NCBI GenBank assembly: GCA_937870685.1
Contig: CALMZX010000143.1
Span: 1 to 54,891, forward strand
DNA from: an uncultured Alphaproteobacteria bacterium
GTDB lineage: Bacteria; Pseudomonadota; Alphaproteobacteria; Rhizobiales; Aestuariivirgaceae
Length of the DNA: 54,891 nt
Direction of reading: 5' to 3'
The stretch's first letter is position 1; every line of letters starts with the position of its first letter. Shown in pieces: positions 26,486 through 34,808 of this stretch. The position numbers and the translations under genes were made by a program. The notes beneath the pieces were generated by a model that saw only the letters and a list, made by a program, of their open reading frames with translations, was not told the origin of the DNA and did no database searches.

Positions 26486-28801
26486 CTATCCCTGTGCGAG
26501 GAAAGTGAAGTCATCAGCCAGGGCGGCCGCGTTGGCCACACCCATCACGCGGATGTGCGCACCTGATGTCTCGATCAGGATGTCCGTCCAGGTGCCAATC
26601 GTTCTCAACGTGAGATCGTCTGCCGTGAGACCGGAAAACCGCAGGCCATCCAAACCCAGTTCATAGTCATAGACCACGTCAGTTCCTGTGTCGGTGGCAC
26701 CAAAGACAAAACTGTCGGCACCCAAACCACCACGCAGATAGTCGCCGCCGTCCCCGCCGGACAGAATGTCATCACCGCCCTCTCCGTTCAGGTTGTCGCG
26801 CCCTTCCCCGCCAAACAGGGAATCGCCGTCTGCGCCACCGTAAAGAAAGTCCTTGCCCTCATCGCCATGCAGCGTGTCCACGCCCGCATCGCCGTAAAGC
26901 TTGTCACTGTCTTCATTGCCGTGCAGCACGTCACTTCCTGCGCCGCCGCGCAGCAGGTCATTTCCCACGCCTCCGTCAAGTGTGTCCCCGCCATCCTCAC
27001 CGTAAAGAATATCCTTGCCGCCAGACCCTTGCAGCGTGTCTGCACCGGTGCCGCCATGTGCAACATCATCGCCAGTGCCACCGTTCAGCCTGTCGCTGCC
27101 CGCGCCTGCCCAATAATTGACGGCTCCGGCACCACCGGTAGCCGTGTCATCACCGTCGCCGGCCGAGATGGCCATGCGCCCTGCGCCGCCGTTGAAACTG
27201 TCGTTGCCAAGGCCGCCATTGAAGTTGTTGGTGGTGCCTGCGCCTCCGCCATGGAACGCGTCTTCACCGTCAAGACCCCACGCCACATTGGCCGCCCCAG
27301 GCGTGTCGCTGCCGTGGAATACGTCGTTATGGTTCGACAACCGGAATATCTCGATCGATGTGTAGGTGTCGCCCGCCGCATCGCCGGCATTTGACGCGCC
27401 AGTGTCGTCTCGCAAGTCAACTGTCACGCCAACAAGGGCAGGCTCGTAGCTCGCGGTGTCTGTCCCATCCCCACCATTCAGGTGGTCTGGCGCGGAGCCA
27501 AAATCAGAGAATCTGTAGAGGAACACATCCTGCACACCGTTTGAATCGACGGCAAACAAGTTGCTTGCTTCGCTGGCAAAAAGAATTCCTGAACCGTCCG
27601 GCAGGAACGTGCCATCGAAACTGTATCCGTTGGGCGCTGAACCTTCCGGCAAACTCGATACCCGCGTGAGCTCTCCGGTAATCAGGTCCTTCACAAACAA
27701 GTCAGCGCCAGCGTTGGCGTCATTTGCTGCCCAGTTGGTAGAATAGCTGTGGAAAACAATCTTTGTGCCATCCGGTGAGAACCGGGGCATGTAACTGCCG
27801 CCGTTTCCGGAGACACCCAAGGCAGAGAGCGACACAAGTTGCGTTGCCTGGGTCGCAATGTCGTAGATGAAGATATCCGCCATGCCATTGAGGTCACCAG
27901 CCACAAGGTTGGAAGCATTGCTGGAATAAGCAATGCGTGTACCATCTGGTGAAAAAACAGGCAACCCGCTGGCCTGGTTCGCCGGATCGCCGACAGCATT
28001 TTTCGAGATCAGGGTAACGGCACCGGTTGAAACATTCTTCAGATAGATTTCATAGGTACCGACACTGTCCGCCGTCAGGTTTCTCGCAGCGCTGTGAAAC
28101 ACAACAAAATTTCCGTCCGGCGAAAGCTGCGGCGCAAAGCTGTCCCCGTCGCCGCCCAAGCCAGCAGCGCTGGCCGAAATCTTTTCCACTACACCGGTGA
28201 CGAGCGATTTCAGGAATATGTCAAGATGCCCACCTGTATCACCGGCGGTCAAGTTGGATGCAGCGCTCTGGAAAATCACGCTGTTGCCATCTGGCGAGAA
28301 GGCGAAACCAAAGCTTAAGTCATTTCCTTGAACCCCGGCGGCGGTCACAGACACAATTGTGACTGCACCTGTTGCAAGGTCTTTGACGAACACGTCTTGC
28401 CTTCCGTTTGTATCACCCGGGACAAGGTCACTCGCAGAACTCGAAAATAGTACTTTTCCGCCATCCGGAGAGAAAGCCGCTTCAAAACTATGGTCGTTGG
28501 CTTGCCCGCCAGTTGCATTCACTGAAACCCTGTCGACGCTCCCTGTCAGAAGATTCTTTATGAGAATGTCCGTTTTGCCGTTCGTATCTCCGGTTACGAG
28601 ATCTGCGGCGACACTTTGAAAGACAACGCGGTTGCCATCGGGAGAGAACCGTGCACCGCCGCTTGCCCCCGATGCCGCCAGCCCACTGCCCAGAAGTGAG
28701 ATGACTTTCAGGCTTGGGCCTTGTGGATCGCCCACCAACACGTCATTCCCGGCTGTGCCAACCAGCACATCGCTGCCCGAAGTCCCGAAAGCATTGACCA
28801 T
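26486..28801 (-). CDS. Seven-repeat propeller fused to RTX calcium-binding repeats
   Basis: This 771-residue protein has three parts. At the N-terminus is one RTX-like stretch (GSDVLVGTAGNDVLVGD). Residues about 50-430 hold seven PD40/WD40-like repeats, each with a FSPDG-type turn (FSPDGNRVVF, FSPDGGKVLF, FSPDGNSVIF, LSPDGNFVVF, FSPDGTRIAY, FSPDGTKIVF, FLPDGSGILF), enough for a complete seven-bladed propeller. From about 440 to 710 are glycine-rich GGxGxDxL repeats of the hemolysin type, followed by a C-terminal domain like those of type I secretion substrates. No signal peptide is seen, which fits type I export. No ABC exporter or outer-membrane partner is in the window. Confidence 0.86.
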   Translation of the reverse strand: MVNAFGTSGSDVLVGTAGNDVLVGDPQGPSLKVISLLGSGLAASGASGGARFSPDGNRVVFQSVAADLVTGDTNGKTDILIKNLLTGSVDRVSVNATGGQANDHSFEAAFSPDGGKVLFSSSASDLVPGDTNGRQDVFVKDLATGAVTIVSVTAAGVQGNDLSFGFAFSPDGNSVIFQSAASNLTAGDTGGHLDIFLKSLVTGVVEKISASAAGLGGDGDSFAPQLSPDGNFVVFHSAARNLTADSVGTYEIYLKNVSTGAVTLISKNAVGDPANQASGLPVFSPDGTRIAYSSNASNLVAGDLNGMADIFIYDIATQATQLVSLSALGVSGNGGSYMPRFSPDGTKIVFHSYSTNWAANDANAGADLFVKDLITGELTRVSSLPEGSAPNGYSFDGTFLPDGSGILFASEASNLFAVDSNGVQDVFLYRFSDFGSAPDHLNGGDGTDTASYEPALVGVTVDLRDDTGASNAGDAAGDTYTSIEIFRLSNHNDVFHGSDTPGAANVAWGLDGEDAFHGGGAGTTNNFNGGLGNDSFNGGAGRMAISAGDGDDTATGGAGAVNYWAGAGSDRLNGGTGDDVAHGGTGADTLQGSGGKDILYGEDGGDTLDGGVGNDLLRGGAGSDVLHGNEDSDKLYGDAGVDTLHGDEGKDFLYGGADGDSLFGGEGRDNLNGEGGDDILSGGDGGDYLRGGLGADSFVFGATDTGTDVVYDYELGLDGLRFSGLTADDLTLRTIGTWTDILIETSGAHIRVMGVANAAALADDFTFLAQG

Positions 28802-28879
28802 GATACACTCCCCCAGCTTTTGCTCGCCTTAAGCGTTTACGGGAAGATAGCACCACCGGAGATGGAATCTCAAATCGAT

Positions 28880-28921
28880 GCCGCAAGCCGCAAGCTGCAA
28901 GCCGCAAGCCGCAAGCCGCAA
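28880..28921. repeat. Heptanucleotide tandem repeat (6 copies)
   Basis: Six consecutive copies of the 7-mer gccgcaa, the third changed to gctgcaa, lie 79 bases upstream of the propeller-RTX gene start, in its probable promoter region. The length is not a multiple of three per unit and the array is intergenic, so changes in copy number would alter spacing rather than a reading frame. Confidence 0.9.
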
Positions 28922-29033
28922 CATCACAAGTTTTTCATATAAATCAATGCCTTGCTGGAACAGCCTGCTTGTACCTTTGCCCCTGCCGCAGGCAAACGCG
29001 CATTGCTTTCAAGAACGCGCCACCATGGATGGG

Positions 29034-29801
29034 CTAAACCTCCGCCCAGCCCCGCGCCTTGCCTGCCTTGAACAGCACCTCCGCTGCCACCTTCACGGCA
29101 TCGGTTGCTGCAGCAAGGGTTGCCTCATCCCGCCCGCGCAGCACCAGGTTGGTGGCAAAGCCGCCTGCGCCTTCGAAGGGGTAGGAGCCGATCGACAACT
29201 TCGGATACTGGTCCTGCACCTCTTTCAGCGGCTTGGCGATGTCGCCCTCGCCGCCCTCAAAGCGGATGGTGCGGCTGAGCACTGGTTTCCCGCGTGACAG
29301 TGTCGGCGCGATTTCATCCATCATGGCGTTCATCACCTTGGGCACGCCCGCCATCACATGCACATTGCCGATCTTGAAACCCGGCGCCTTTGACACAGGA
29401 TTGAGGATCAGTGTCGCGCCCTCGGGAATGCGTGCCATGCGCATGCGCTCCTCGTTGGCTTCGCGCCCGATCTGCCTGAAGTAGGTCTCAAGAATCTCGA
29501 TAGCCTCCGGGTGATGCGAGATACCCACGCCAAAGGCCTTGGCGATGCAGTCTGCCGTGATGTCATCATGGGTCGGCCCGATGCCGCCGGTGGTGAACAC
29601 ATAGGTGTAGCGCGCCCGCAGCGCGTTTACCGCCTCGACGATGGCCGCCTCGTCATCCGCCACCACGCGCGCCTCCAGAAGATCGATCCCGAGCGCCGTG
29701 AGATAGTCCGCGATGAAACCGAGATTCTTGTCCTTGGTGCGGCCCGAAAGCACTTCATTGCCGATCAGCAGAACGGCGGCGGTTGGGGCGGCATCAGTCA
29801 T
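29034..29801 (-). CDS. Molybdopterin-binding (CinA N-terminal type) protein
   Basis: This 255-residue protein has a MoaB/Mog-like domain (about residues 8-175) with AVLLIGNEVLSGRTKDKN at the start, then VFTTGGIGPTHDDITADCIA. It is followed by a short C-terminal domain. It matches the N-terminal domain of CinA, often called competence/damage-inducible protein A; the C-terminal nicotinamide-nucleotide amidase domain is absent. Related stand-alone proteins may act as pyrophosphatases on modified nucleotides, but the substrate is not shown here. A clear GAGGA ribosome-binding site precedes the ATG. Confidence 0.83.
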   Translation of the reverse strand: MTDAAPTAAVLLIGNEVLSGRTKDKNLGFIADYLTALGIDLLEARVVADDEAAIVEAVNALRARYTYVFTTGGIGPTHDDITADCIAKAFGVGISHHPEAIEILETYFRQIGREANEERMRMARIPEGATLILNPVSKAPGFKIGNVHVMAGVPKVMNAMMDEIAPTLSRGKPVLSRTIRFEGGEGDIAKPLKEVQDQYPKLSIGSYPFEGAGGFATNLVLRGRDEATLAAATDAVKVAAEVLFKAGKARGWAEV

Positions 29802-29858
29802 GGCGTGTCCTCGTGATCATGCTGGACATATTCCACCGCCCATGGTTCCTGTCAAAAC

Positions 29859-30569
29859 ATGAAGCTCAACGCGCCGCTCATGTCCGCCACGCTGCTCCGG
29901 CGCTACAAGCGCTTTCTCGCGGATGTGCGGCTGGAGACGGGCGAGGAACTCACCGCCACCTGCCCCAACACCGGCACCATGCTGGGGCTCTGTGATCCCG
30001 GTGTCAGGGTCTGGCTCTCGCGCTCAGACAGTCCCACCCGCAAATACGCCCACACCTGGCACCTCACGGACAAGCCGGGAATCGGCCTCGTGGGCATCGA
30101 CACCAGCCTGCCCAACCGCATCGCCGAAGAGGCCATCGCATCTGGCGCACTGCCGGACTTGGCAGGCTACGCAACGCTGCGCCGCGAGGTGAAATACGGC
30201 GCCAACAGCCGCATCGACCTGCTGCTGGAGGGCAATGGCAGGCCCGCCTGCTACGTCGAGGTCAAGAACGTCACCCTCATCCGCCAGCCGGGCCTCGCAG
30301 AATTCCCCGACTGCGCCACCGCCCGCGGCACCAAACACCTGCACGAGATGGCGGAGATGGTCCGGCAGGGCCACCGCGCGGTGATGCTCTATGTCATCCA
30401 GTGCGCCAATCCCACGCGCTTCGCCCTGACTCCCGACCTTGATCCCGTCTATTTCAAGGCCTTCCGCGATGCCCGCAAGGCAGGGGTTGAAGCCTTGGCC
30501 TTCACCTGCCATGTGAACCTTGACTCCATTCGCCTCAAGGCACAGGTTCCGGTGACCGATCCATCATGA
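29859..30569 (+). CDS. sfsA: SfsA family DNA-binding/nuclease protein
   Basis: This 236-residue protein matches SfsA (sugar fermentation stimulation protein), reported in E. coli to bind DNA and in family members to have nuclease activity. Core blocks are LLRRYKRFLADVRLETGEEL, CPNTGTMLGLCDPGVRVWLS, then SRIDLLLEGNGRPACYVEVKNVTL with the acidic/Lys restriction-endonuclease-like motif D...E.K. The C-terminal block has ARGTKHLHEMAEMVRQGHRA. It is translationally coupled with map by a four-base ATGA overlap. Confidence 0.93.
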   Translation: MKLNAPLMSATLLRRYKRFLADVRLETGEELTATCPNTGTMLGLCDPGVRVWLSRSDSPTRKYAHTWHLTDKPGIGLVGIDTSLPNRIAEEAIASGALPDLAGYATLRREVKYGANSRIDLLLEGNGRPACYVEVKNVTLIRQPGLAEFPDCATARGTKHLHEMAEMVRQGHRAVMLYVIQCANPTRFALTPDLDPVYFKAFRDARKAGVEALAFTCHVNLDSIRLKAQVPVTDPS

Positions 30570-31372
30570 GCACACGCACAGAAGCACAACCGCGCATTCG
30601 CCTCCACATGCCGGAGGACTTTGAAAAGATGCGCAAGGCAGGCCATCTCACCGCCGAACTACTCGACATTCTCGTGGCTGAAGCAAAACCCGGCGTGCCC
30701 ACCTCCACGCTGGACCGCATCTGCGTGGAGTTCGCCCACGACCATAACGCCATCCCGGCAACCGTGGGCTACCGCGGCTACAAATACGCCCTCTGCACCT
30801 CCATCAACCACGTCGTCTGCCACGGCATGCCCAGCGACAAGCCGCTGCTCGATGGAGACATCATCAACATCGACGTCACCCTCATCGTTGATGGCTGGTA
30901 TGGCGACACCAGCCGCATGGTGAATGTGGGCAATGTCTCGCGTGCCGCCGAAAGGCTGGTGCAGGTGACCTACGAATGCCTCATGCGCGGCATCGCAGCG
31001 GTGCGTCCGGGTGCCCATCTGGGCGATGTCGGCCACGCCATCCAGAGCCACGCGGAAGCCCAGCGCTGCTCCGTGGTGCGGGACTTCTGCGGCCATGGCC
31101 TGGGCGAAGTCTTCCACGACCATCCAAATGTGCTGCACTATGGCCGCCCCGGCGAAGGCGTGCTGCTCAAGCCCGGCATGTTCTTCACCATCGAGCCCAT
31201 GATCAACCTCGGCAAGCCCCATGTGAAGGTGCTCTCCGATGGCTGGACGGCTGTAACGCGCGACCGCTCGCTCTCGGCACAGTTCGAGCACACCATCGCC
31301 GTCACCGAGACCGGCTACGAAATCTTCACGCTCTCGCCCAAGGGCCTGCACTGCCCGCCCTACGCGTTCTGA
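30566..31372 (+). CDS. map: Type I methionyl aminopeptidase
   Basis: Map removes the starting Met from new proteins. The 268-residue protein keeps the full metal-binding set: Asp in DIINIDVTLIVDGWYGDTSR (two Asp residues), His in FCGHGLGEVFHDHPNVLHY, Glu in MFFTIEPMI and Glu in SAQFEHTIAVT. The substrate-gate segment is SINHVVCHGMPSD. The length and order match type Ia enzymes. It sits in the operon sfsA-map-radC, with radC starting 3 bases after its stop. Confidence 0.96.
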   Translation: MSTRTEAQPRIRLHMPEDFEKMRKAGHLTAELLDILVAEAKPGVPTSTLDRICVEFAHDHNAIPATVGYRGYKYALCTSINHVVCHGMPSDKPLLDGDIINIDVTLIVDGWYGDTSRMVNVGNVSRAAERLVQVTYECLMRGIAAVRPGAHLGDVGHAIQSHAEAQRCSVVRDFCGHGLGEVFHDHPNVLHYGRPGEGVLLKPGMFFTIEPMINLGKPHVKVLSDGWTAVTRDRSLSAQFEHTIAVTETGYEIFTLSPKGLHCPPYAF

Positions 31373-31375
31373 ACC

Positions 31376-32080
31376 ATGGCCAAGGGCTTCGGCGAGGCGC
31401 AAGGTGAGGTGCCGGACTACTTAGGCCACCGCGAACGCCTGCGCGAACGCTTCCGCAGCGGCGGTGCAAATGCCCTGCCCGACTATGAACTGCTGGAACT
31501 AGTGCTCTTCCGCTCCATCCCCCGCGCCGATACCAAGCCCGTGGCCAAGGCGCTGATCTCTCGCTTCGGCAGCTTCGCCGAAGTGATCGGCGCTGCACCT
31601 GAACGCCTGATGGAAGTGAAGGGTGTGGGCGAGGCCGTGGCCCAGGATTTGAAGCTGATCCAGGCCGCCGGCATGCGCCTCGCCCGGGGCGAGGTGATGA
31701 ACCGGCCCCTGCTTTCCTCATGGAAGGCGATTGTGGACTACTGCCGCGCCGCCATGGCCTTCGAAACACGTGAACAGTTCCGCATCCTCTTCCTCGACAA
31801 GAAGAACCAGCTGATCGCCGACGAGGTGCAGCAGCAGGGCACGGTGGACCACACGCCCGTTTATACCCGCGAAGTGATCCGCCGCGCACTGGAACTGGCT
31901 TCAACCGCCATCATCCTCGTACACAACCATCCCTCCGGGGATCCCACGCCCTCCATGGCCGACATCGACATGACCAGGAAAATCATCCAGGCGGGCGAAA
32001 AGCTGGGCGTGCTGGTGCACGACCACATCATCATCGGCAAGAAGGATCACGTGAGCTTCAGGTCGCTTCAGTTGATCTGA
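31376..32080 (+). CDS. radC: RadC family protein (JAB1/MPN metalloprotease-like)
   Basis: This 234-residue protein has an N-terminal helix-hairpin-helix segment (about residues 10-100). It is followed by the MPN/JAB1 domain with the metal-binding motif [19 protein letters not shown], which holds two His and an Asp. The upstream Glu of the motif is in [16 protein letters not shown]. RadC proteins were named for a repair phenotype that has since been questioned; the fold suggests a metallopeptidase or nuclease activity that is not defined. It is the last gene of the sfsA-map-radC operon, and a palindromic repeat begins 11 bases after its stop. Confidence 0.94.
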   Translation: MAKGFGEAQGEVPDYLGHRERLRERFRSGGANALPDYELLELVLFRSIPRADTKPVAKALISRFGSFAEVIGAAPERLMEVKGVGEAVAQDLKLIQAAGMRLARGEVMNRPLLSSWKAIVDYCRAAMAFETREQFRILFLDKKNQLIADEVQQQGTVDHTPVYTREVIRRALELASTAIILVHNHPSGDPTPSMADIDMTRKIIQAGEKLGVLVHDHIIIGKKDHVSFRSLQLI

Positions 32081-32090
32081 CCGCGAAGGC

Positions 32091-32240
32091 CCCCTCAGTC
32101 CTTCGGACAGCTCCCCCAACAAGTTGTGGGAGCGTGGCCGAAAGCCTTACCTTGATGATCTGGGGTAGTCTCGATCAAATGCCCTCCCCCAACTTGTTGG
32201 GGGAGGTGCCCAACGGGCGGAGGGGGTCTCCCCCGCCGAA
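32091..32240. repeat. Palindromic repeat region overlapping the end of the Mo-cofactor gene
   Basis: Two hairpins are visible: ctcccccaacaagttgtgggag (32111-32132) and ctcccccaacttgttgggggag (32182-32203), with cccctcagtccttcggacag on one side and gcccaacgggcggagggggt on the other. The first module is also found at 54617-54680 and, in part, in the 84-base tandem array at 54686-54891. The element supplies the last 44 codons of the minus-strand cytidylyltransferase gene. Confidence 0.8.
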
Positions 32241-33828
32241 GCGCCTCGAGCGCGTCCGGCGTGTCCGCATCCATCAGAACGCCGGGATCATCAACAGCAA
32301 TCTCCACCGCCTCGGATTTCAGGTCGCCAATCAGGCTGCGCGCACCCTTGTCACCCCTCAACGCCAGGAGACGGGCAAAATGCTCCCGGCCCCACAACAC
32401 CGGATTGCCGAACTGCCCGTTGAATGTCGGCGCGATGATGCTGCGGTGTTCCGTCGGGTTGAAGGCCGCGATCATCCGACCAACTGTCTGCGCGGAGACA
32501 AGCGGCATGTCGCCCAGCGCGATGATCACCGCGTCGGACGCCGCCGCTGCTTCGACACCACAACGGATGGAAGTCGAGATGCCCTGCGCAAAGTCCGCAT
32601 TCACCATCGTCCGCACACCCGCTGGCAGCGCCGCAGCCACCGCGTCGGCATCCCGTCCGAGAACAACCATCACCTCGTCCACACCGGAAGACTGCAGACG
32701 CTTCACCGTCGCCACGATCAGCGGTTCACCGTGGAAATCGGCCAGCAGCTTGTTCGTCCCCATGCGCGACGACTGTCCTGCCGCCAGCACCACCGCTATG
32801 ACACGCGGTGCCGTGGGAACAACCCCCTTGCCCTCGCGCGGTGATGGCCGCGACGGAATTTCCGCCAGCAGGCCGCCTGCCCCCATGTCCATGATGTCGG
32901 CCGGCGTCACCGCCACATCCGCGATCAGGCGCTCCAGCACCCAGTCGAAACCGTTCACCTTGGGCGAGCGCGCGCAGGAGGGCACGCCCACAACAGGCGT
33001 CTCACCCAGCTGCCCCAGCATCAACAGGTTGCCGGGATCAACCGGCATGCCAAGATGAAGTACGTCGCCACCCGCCCTCACCACGGCGGCGGGAATGATA
33101 TCGCCCCGGTCCACCACGGCGGATGCCCCCATCACGAGGACGGGGGACAGTCCTTTCGTCCGCGCGGCGTTGATCGCCGCAGCAACAGCCACTTCATCAT
33201 GGGCACAGGTGACAGTTTCTGCGAGTGCAGAACCCATGGCCTCCAGCCGCTCACGCATCACGCCTTCGCTTTTCGCGAGAATGCTGTCTTTCGTTTGCGG
33301 CAGGCGTGTCAGGATCAGCGCGGCACGGCGTGGCCGGAAGGCGGCAACACGCAGCAGTGGCTCCTCTCCGATGATCGCCAGTGCCCTCTCCAGCACCGGG
33401 CGCGGCACGGCGAAGGGAATGACCTTCACCGTCGCCACCATCTGTTTCGGAGCCACACCAGCGAAATTCGGCAGCGTGGCAATGGTCAGGCTTTCGTGCA
33501 GGTGATTGATGGCGCGCAGCCGCGCGTCATCGAACACGTAGAGCCCATGCACCGCGGCATGCAGGTTGGCGCGGCCCGTGAACGGCTCCTGCGCCCGCAC
33601 ACCGCCGCCGCAAATTGCAGACGCAATCCGCCGCGCCGCTTCATCTTCCGGCACGTCATCAGCTTCGAGGCGTGCCGCAATCACATGGGCGTGCCCGGCC
33701 TGCATCAGGGCCTGCACGTCGTCAGCCGAAAGCACACGCCCCTTCTTGAACATGCCGTCAGCATGCTTGGTGCCATGGGCCAGAATGGCACCCACGGCCT
33801 CGGTGAGCGGCGTTGCGCCGAATTTCAT
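32095..33828 (-). CDS. Molybdenum cofactor cytidylyltransferase fused to molybdopterin-binding domain
   Basis: This 577-residue, two-domain protein has an N-terminal region (about residues 1-330) resembling a molybdopterin-binding domain (PVLVMGASAVVDRGDIIPAA, LGETPVVGVPSCARSPKVNG). A C-terminal MobA/MocA-like nucleotidyltransferase (about 344-533) starts AVVLAAGQSSRMGTNKLLAD and has the metal-site IIALGDMPLVSA. It would convert molybdopterin to the CTP form used by xanthine-oxidase-family enzymes, here probably the adjacent cox hydroxylase. The last 44 residues are encoded by an intergenic repeat, so the native stop is probably lost. The start overlaps the XdhC gene by ATGA. Confidence 0.87.
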   Translation of the reverse strand: MKFGATPLTEAVGAILAHGTKHADGMFKKGRVLSADDVQALMQAGHAHVIAARLEADDVPEDEAARRIASAICGGGVRAQEPFTGRANLHAAVHGLYVFDDARLRAINHLHESLTIATLPNFAGVAPKQMVATVKVIPFAVPRPVLERALAIIGEEPLLRVAAFRPRRAALILTRLPQTKDSILAKSEGVMRERLEAMGSALAETVTCAHDEVAVAAAINAARTKGLSPVLVMGASAVVDRGDIIPAAVVRAGGDVLHLGMPVDPGNLLMLGQLGETPVVGVPSCARSPKVNGFDWVLERLIADVAVTPADIMDMGAGGLLAEIPSRPSPREGKGVVPTAPRVIAVVLAAGQSSRMGTNKLLADFHGEPLIVATVKRLQSSGVDEVMVVLGRDADAVAAALPAGVRTMVNADFAQGISTSIRCGVEAAAASDAVIIALGDMPLVSAQTVGRMIAAFNPTEHRSIIAPTFNGQFGNPVLWGREHFARLLALRGDKGARSLIGDLKSEAVEIAVDDPGVLMDADTPDALEALRRGRPPPPVGHLPQQVGGGHLIETTPDHQGKAFGHAPTTCWGSCPKD

Positions 33829-34502
33829 CCCAGCCTCAGCGCCTTGGTCATTTCGGCCATGATGGAGATGGCGATTTCGCTGGCCCCCACCGCTCCGATG
33901 TTCAGCCCGATCGGGCCGTGGATGCGCGCCAGTTGGGCCTCGCTCAGGCCTTTGGCCTTCAGGCGTTCGACACGCGACCCTTGCGTTTTCTTCGAGCCCA
34001 GTGCGCCGATGTAGAAAACCTCGGAGGTCAGCGCCAGCGCCAGCGCCGGATCGTCGATCTTGGGATCATGGGTCAGCGCGATGAAGGCCGTGCGGCTGTC
34101 GAGCCCGATCTGCGGAATGATTTCGTCCGGCCACTCCGCATGCAGGTGAATGTCCGGAAAGCGTGCGCCCGTGGCAAAGGCCCCGCGCGGATCAACCACC
34201 CAGATGTCATAGCCTGCGGCCCTCGCCATGGGAATCAGCGCCTGGGCGATCAGCACCGCGCCCGTGATCACCAGCCGCAGCGGCGGATTGTGCACAGTGA
34301 CGAACACCTCGCCGCCACCCGTCTGCTCAACGCCCGACTTGTCGAAGCGAAACGCCTTGTCGAGGATGGCAGAAAGCGGATCGGCGGCGGCATTCTCCCG
34401 CGCAATCATGCGCTGCCCACCCGTCTTCAAGTCCGTCACCACAGCCACGGGCCGCCGCGCCGCGCGGGCTTCAAGCACCTGCTGCAAAAGCTGCGGTGTC
34501 AC
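33825..34502 (-). CDS. XdhC-family protein, Rossmann domain (split)
   Basis: This 225-residue protein carries the C-terminal XdhC/CoxF Rossmann domain, with RLVITGAVLIAQALIPMARA, a segment LTHDPKIDDPALALALTSEV and FYIGALGSKKTQGSRVERL. XdhC-type proteins bind the molybdenum cofactor and are needed for sulfuration and insertion into xanthine-oxidase-family enzymes. It starts with GTG at 34502 and overlaps the stop of the N-terminal-domain gene by four bases, so the usual two XdhC domains are encoded separately here. The Mo-cofactor cytidylyltransferase gene overlaps its own stop. Confidence 0.88.
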   Translation of the reverse strand: MTPQLLQQVLEARAARRPVAVVTDLKTGGQRMIARENAAADPLSAILDKAFRFDKSGVEQTGGGEVFVTVHNPPLRLVITGAVLIAQALIPMARAAGYDIWVVDPRGAFATGARFPDIHLHAEWPDEIIPQIGLDSRTAFIALTHDPKIDDPALALALTSEVFYIGALGSKKTQGSRVERLKAKGLSEAQLARIHGPIGLNIGAVGASEIAISIMAEMTKALRLG

Positions 34503-34807
34503 TTCACCGCCTCCACCAGAATGCGGATCTTGCCGCCGCAGGCCAGGCCCACCTTCCAGGCCGTTTCATCGGCCACACCATAGCTCAGCAGCTTGTGTGC
34601 CCCCGTCTCAATCGCCTCCTGCGCCGCAGTGATCACATCGCCTTCCACGCAGCCGCCAGAGACGGCACCTTCAAAATTGCCAGCGTCATCCACAACAAGC
34701 TGGCTTCCCACCGGCTGCGGAGCCGAACCCCAGGTTTCGATCACCGTGGCAATGGCCACCTTGCGGCCCTCCGCCAGCCAGGCACCAGCTGTTTCAAGCG
34801 CGTTCAT
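34499..34807 (-). CDS. XdhC/CoxI N-terminal domain protein (split)
   Basis: This 102-residue protein is the stand-alone XdhC_CoxI domain: VIETWGSAPQPVGSQLVV and the conserved-Cys motif GAVSGGCVEGDVITAAQEAI, then GLACGGKIRILVEAV. In xanthine dehydrogenase systems the domain is joined to the Rossmann domain, while in cox systems the two are often separate, as here. It starts 2 bases after the coxE stop, with a four-base overlap to the next gene, so the two halves should be made together and may assemble. Confidence 0.88.
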   Translation of the reverse strand: MNALETAGAWLAEGRKVAIATVIETWGSAPQPVGSQLVVDDAGNFEGAVSGGCVEGDVITAAQEAIETGAHKLLSYGVADETAWKVGLACGGKIRILVEAVK

Positions 34808-34808
34808 C

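Noticed and set aside
26700-27120. Tandem DNA repeat or satellite
   Set aside because: The periodic pattern is codon-level and comes from the RTX glycine-aspartate repeats of the encoded protein, not from exact DNA repeats.
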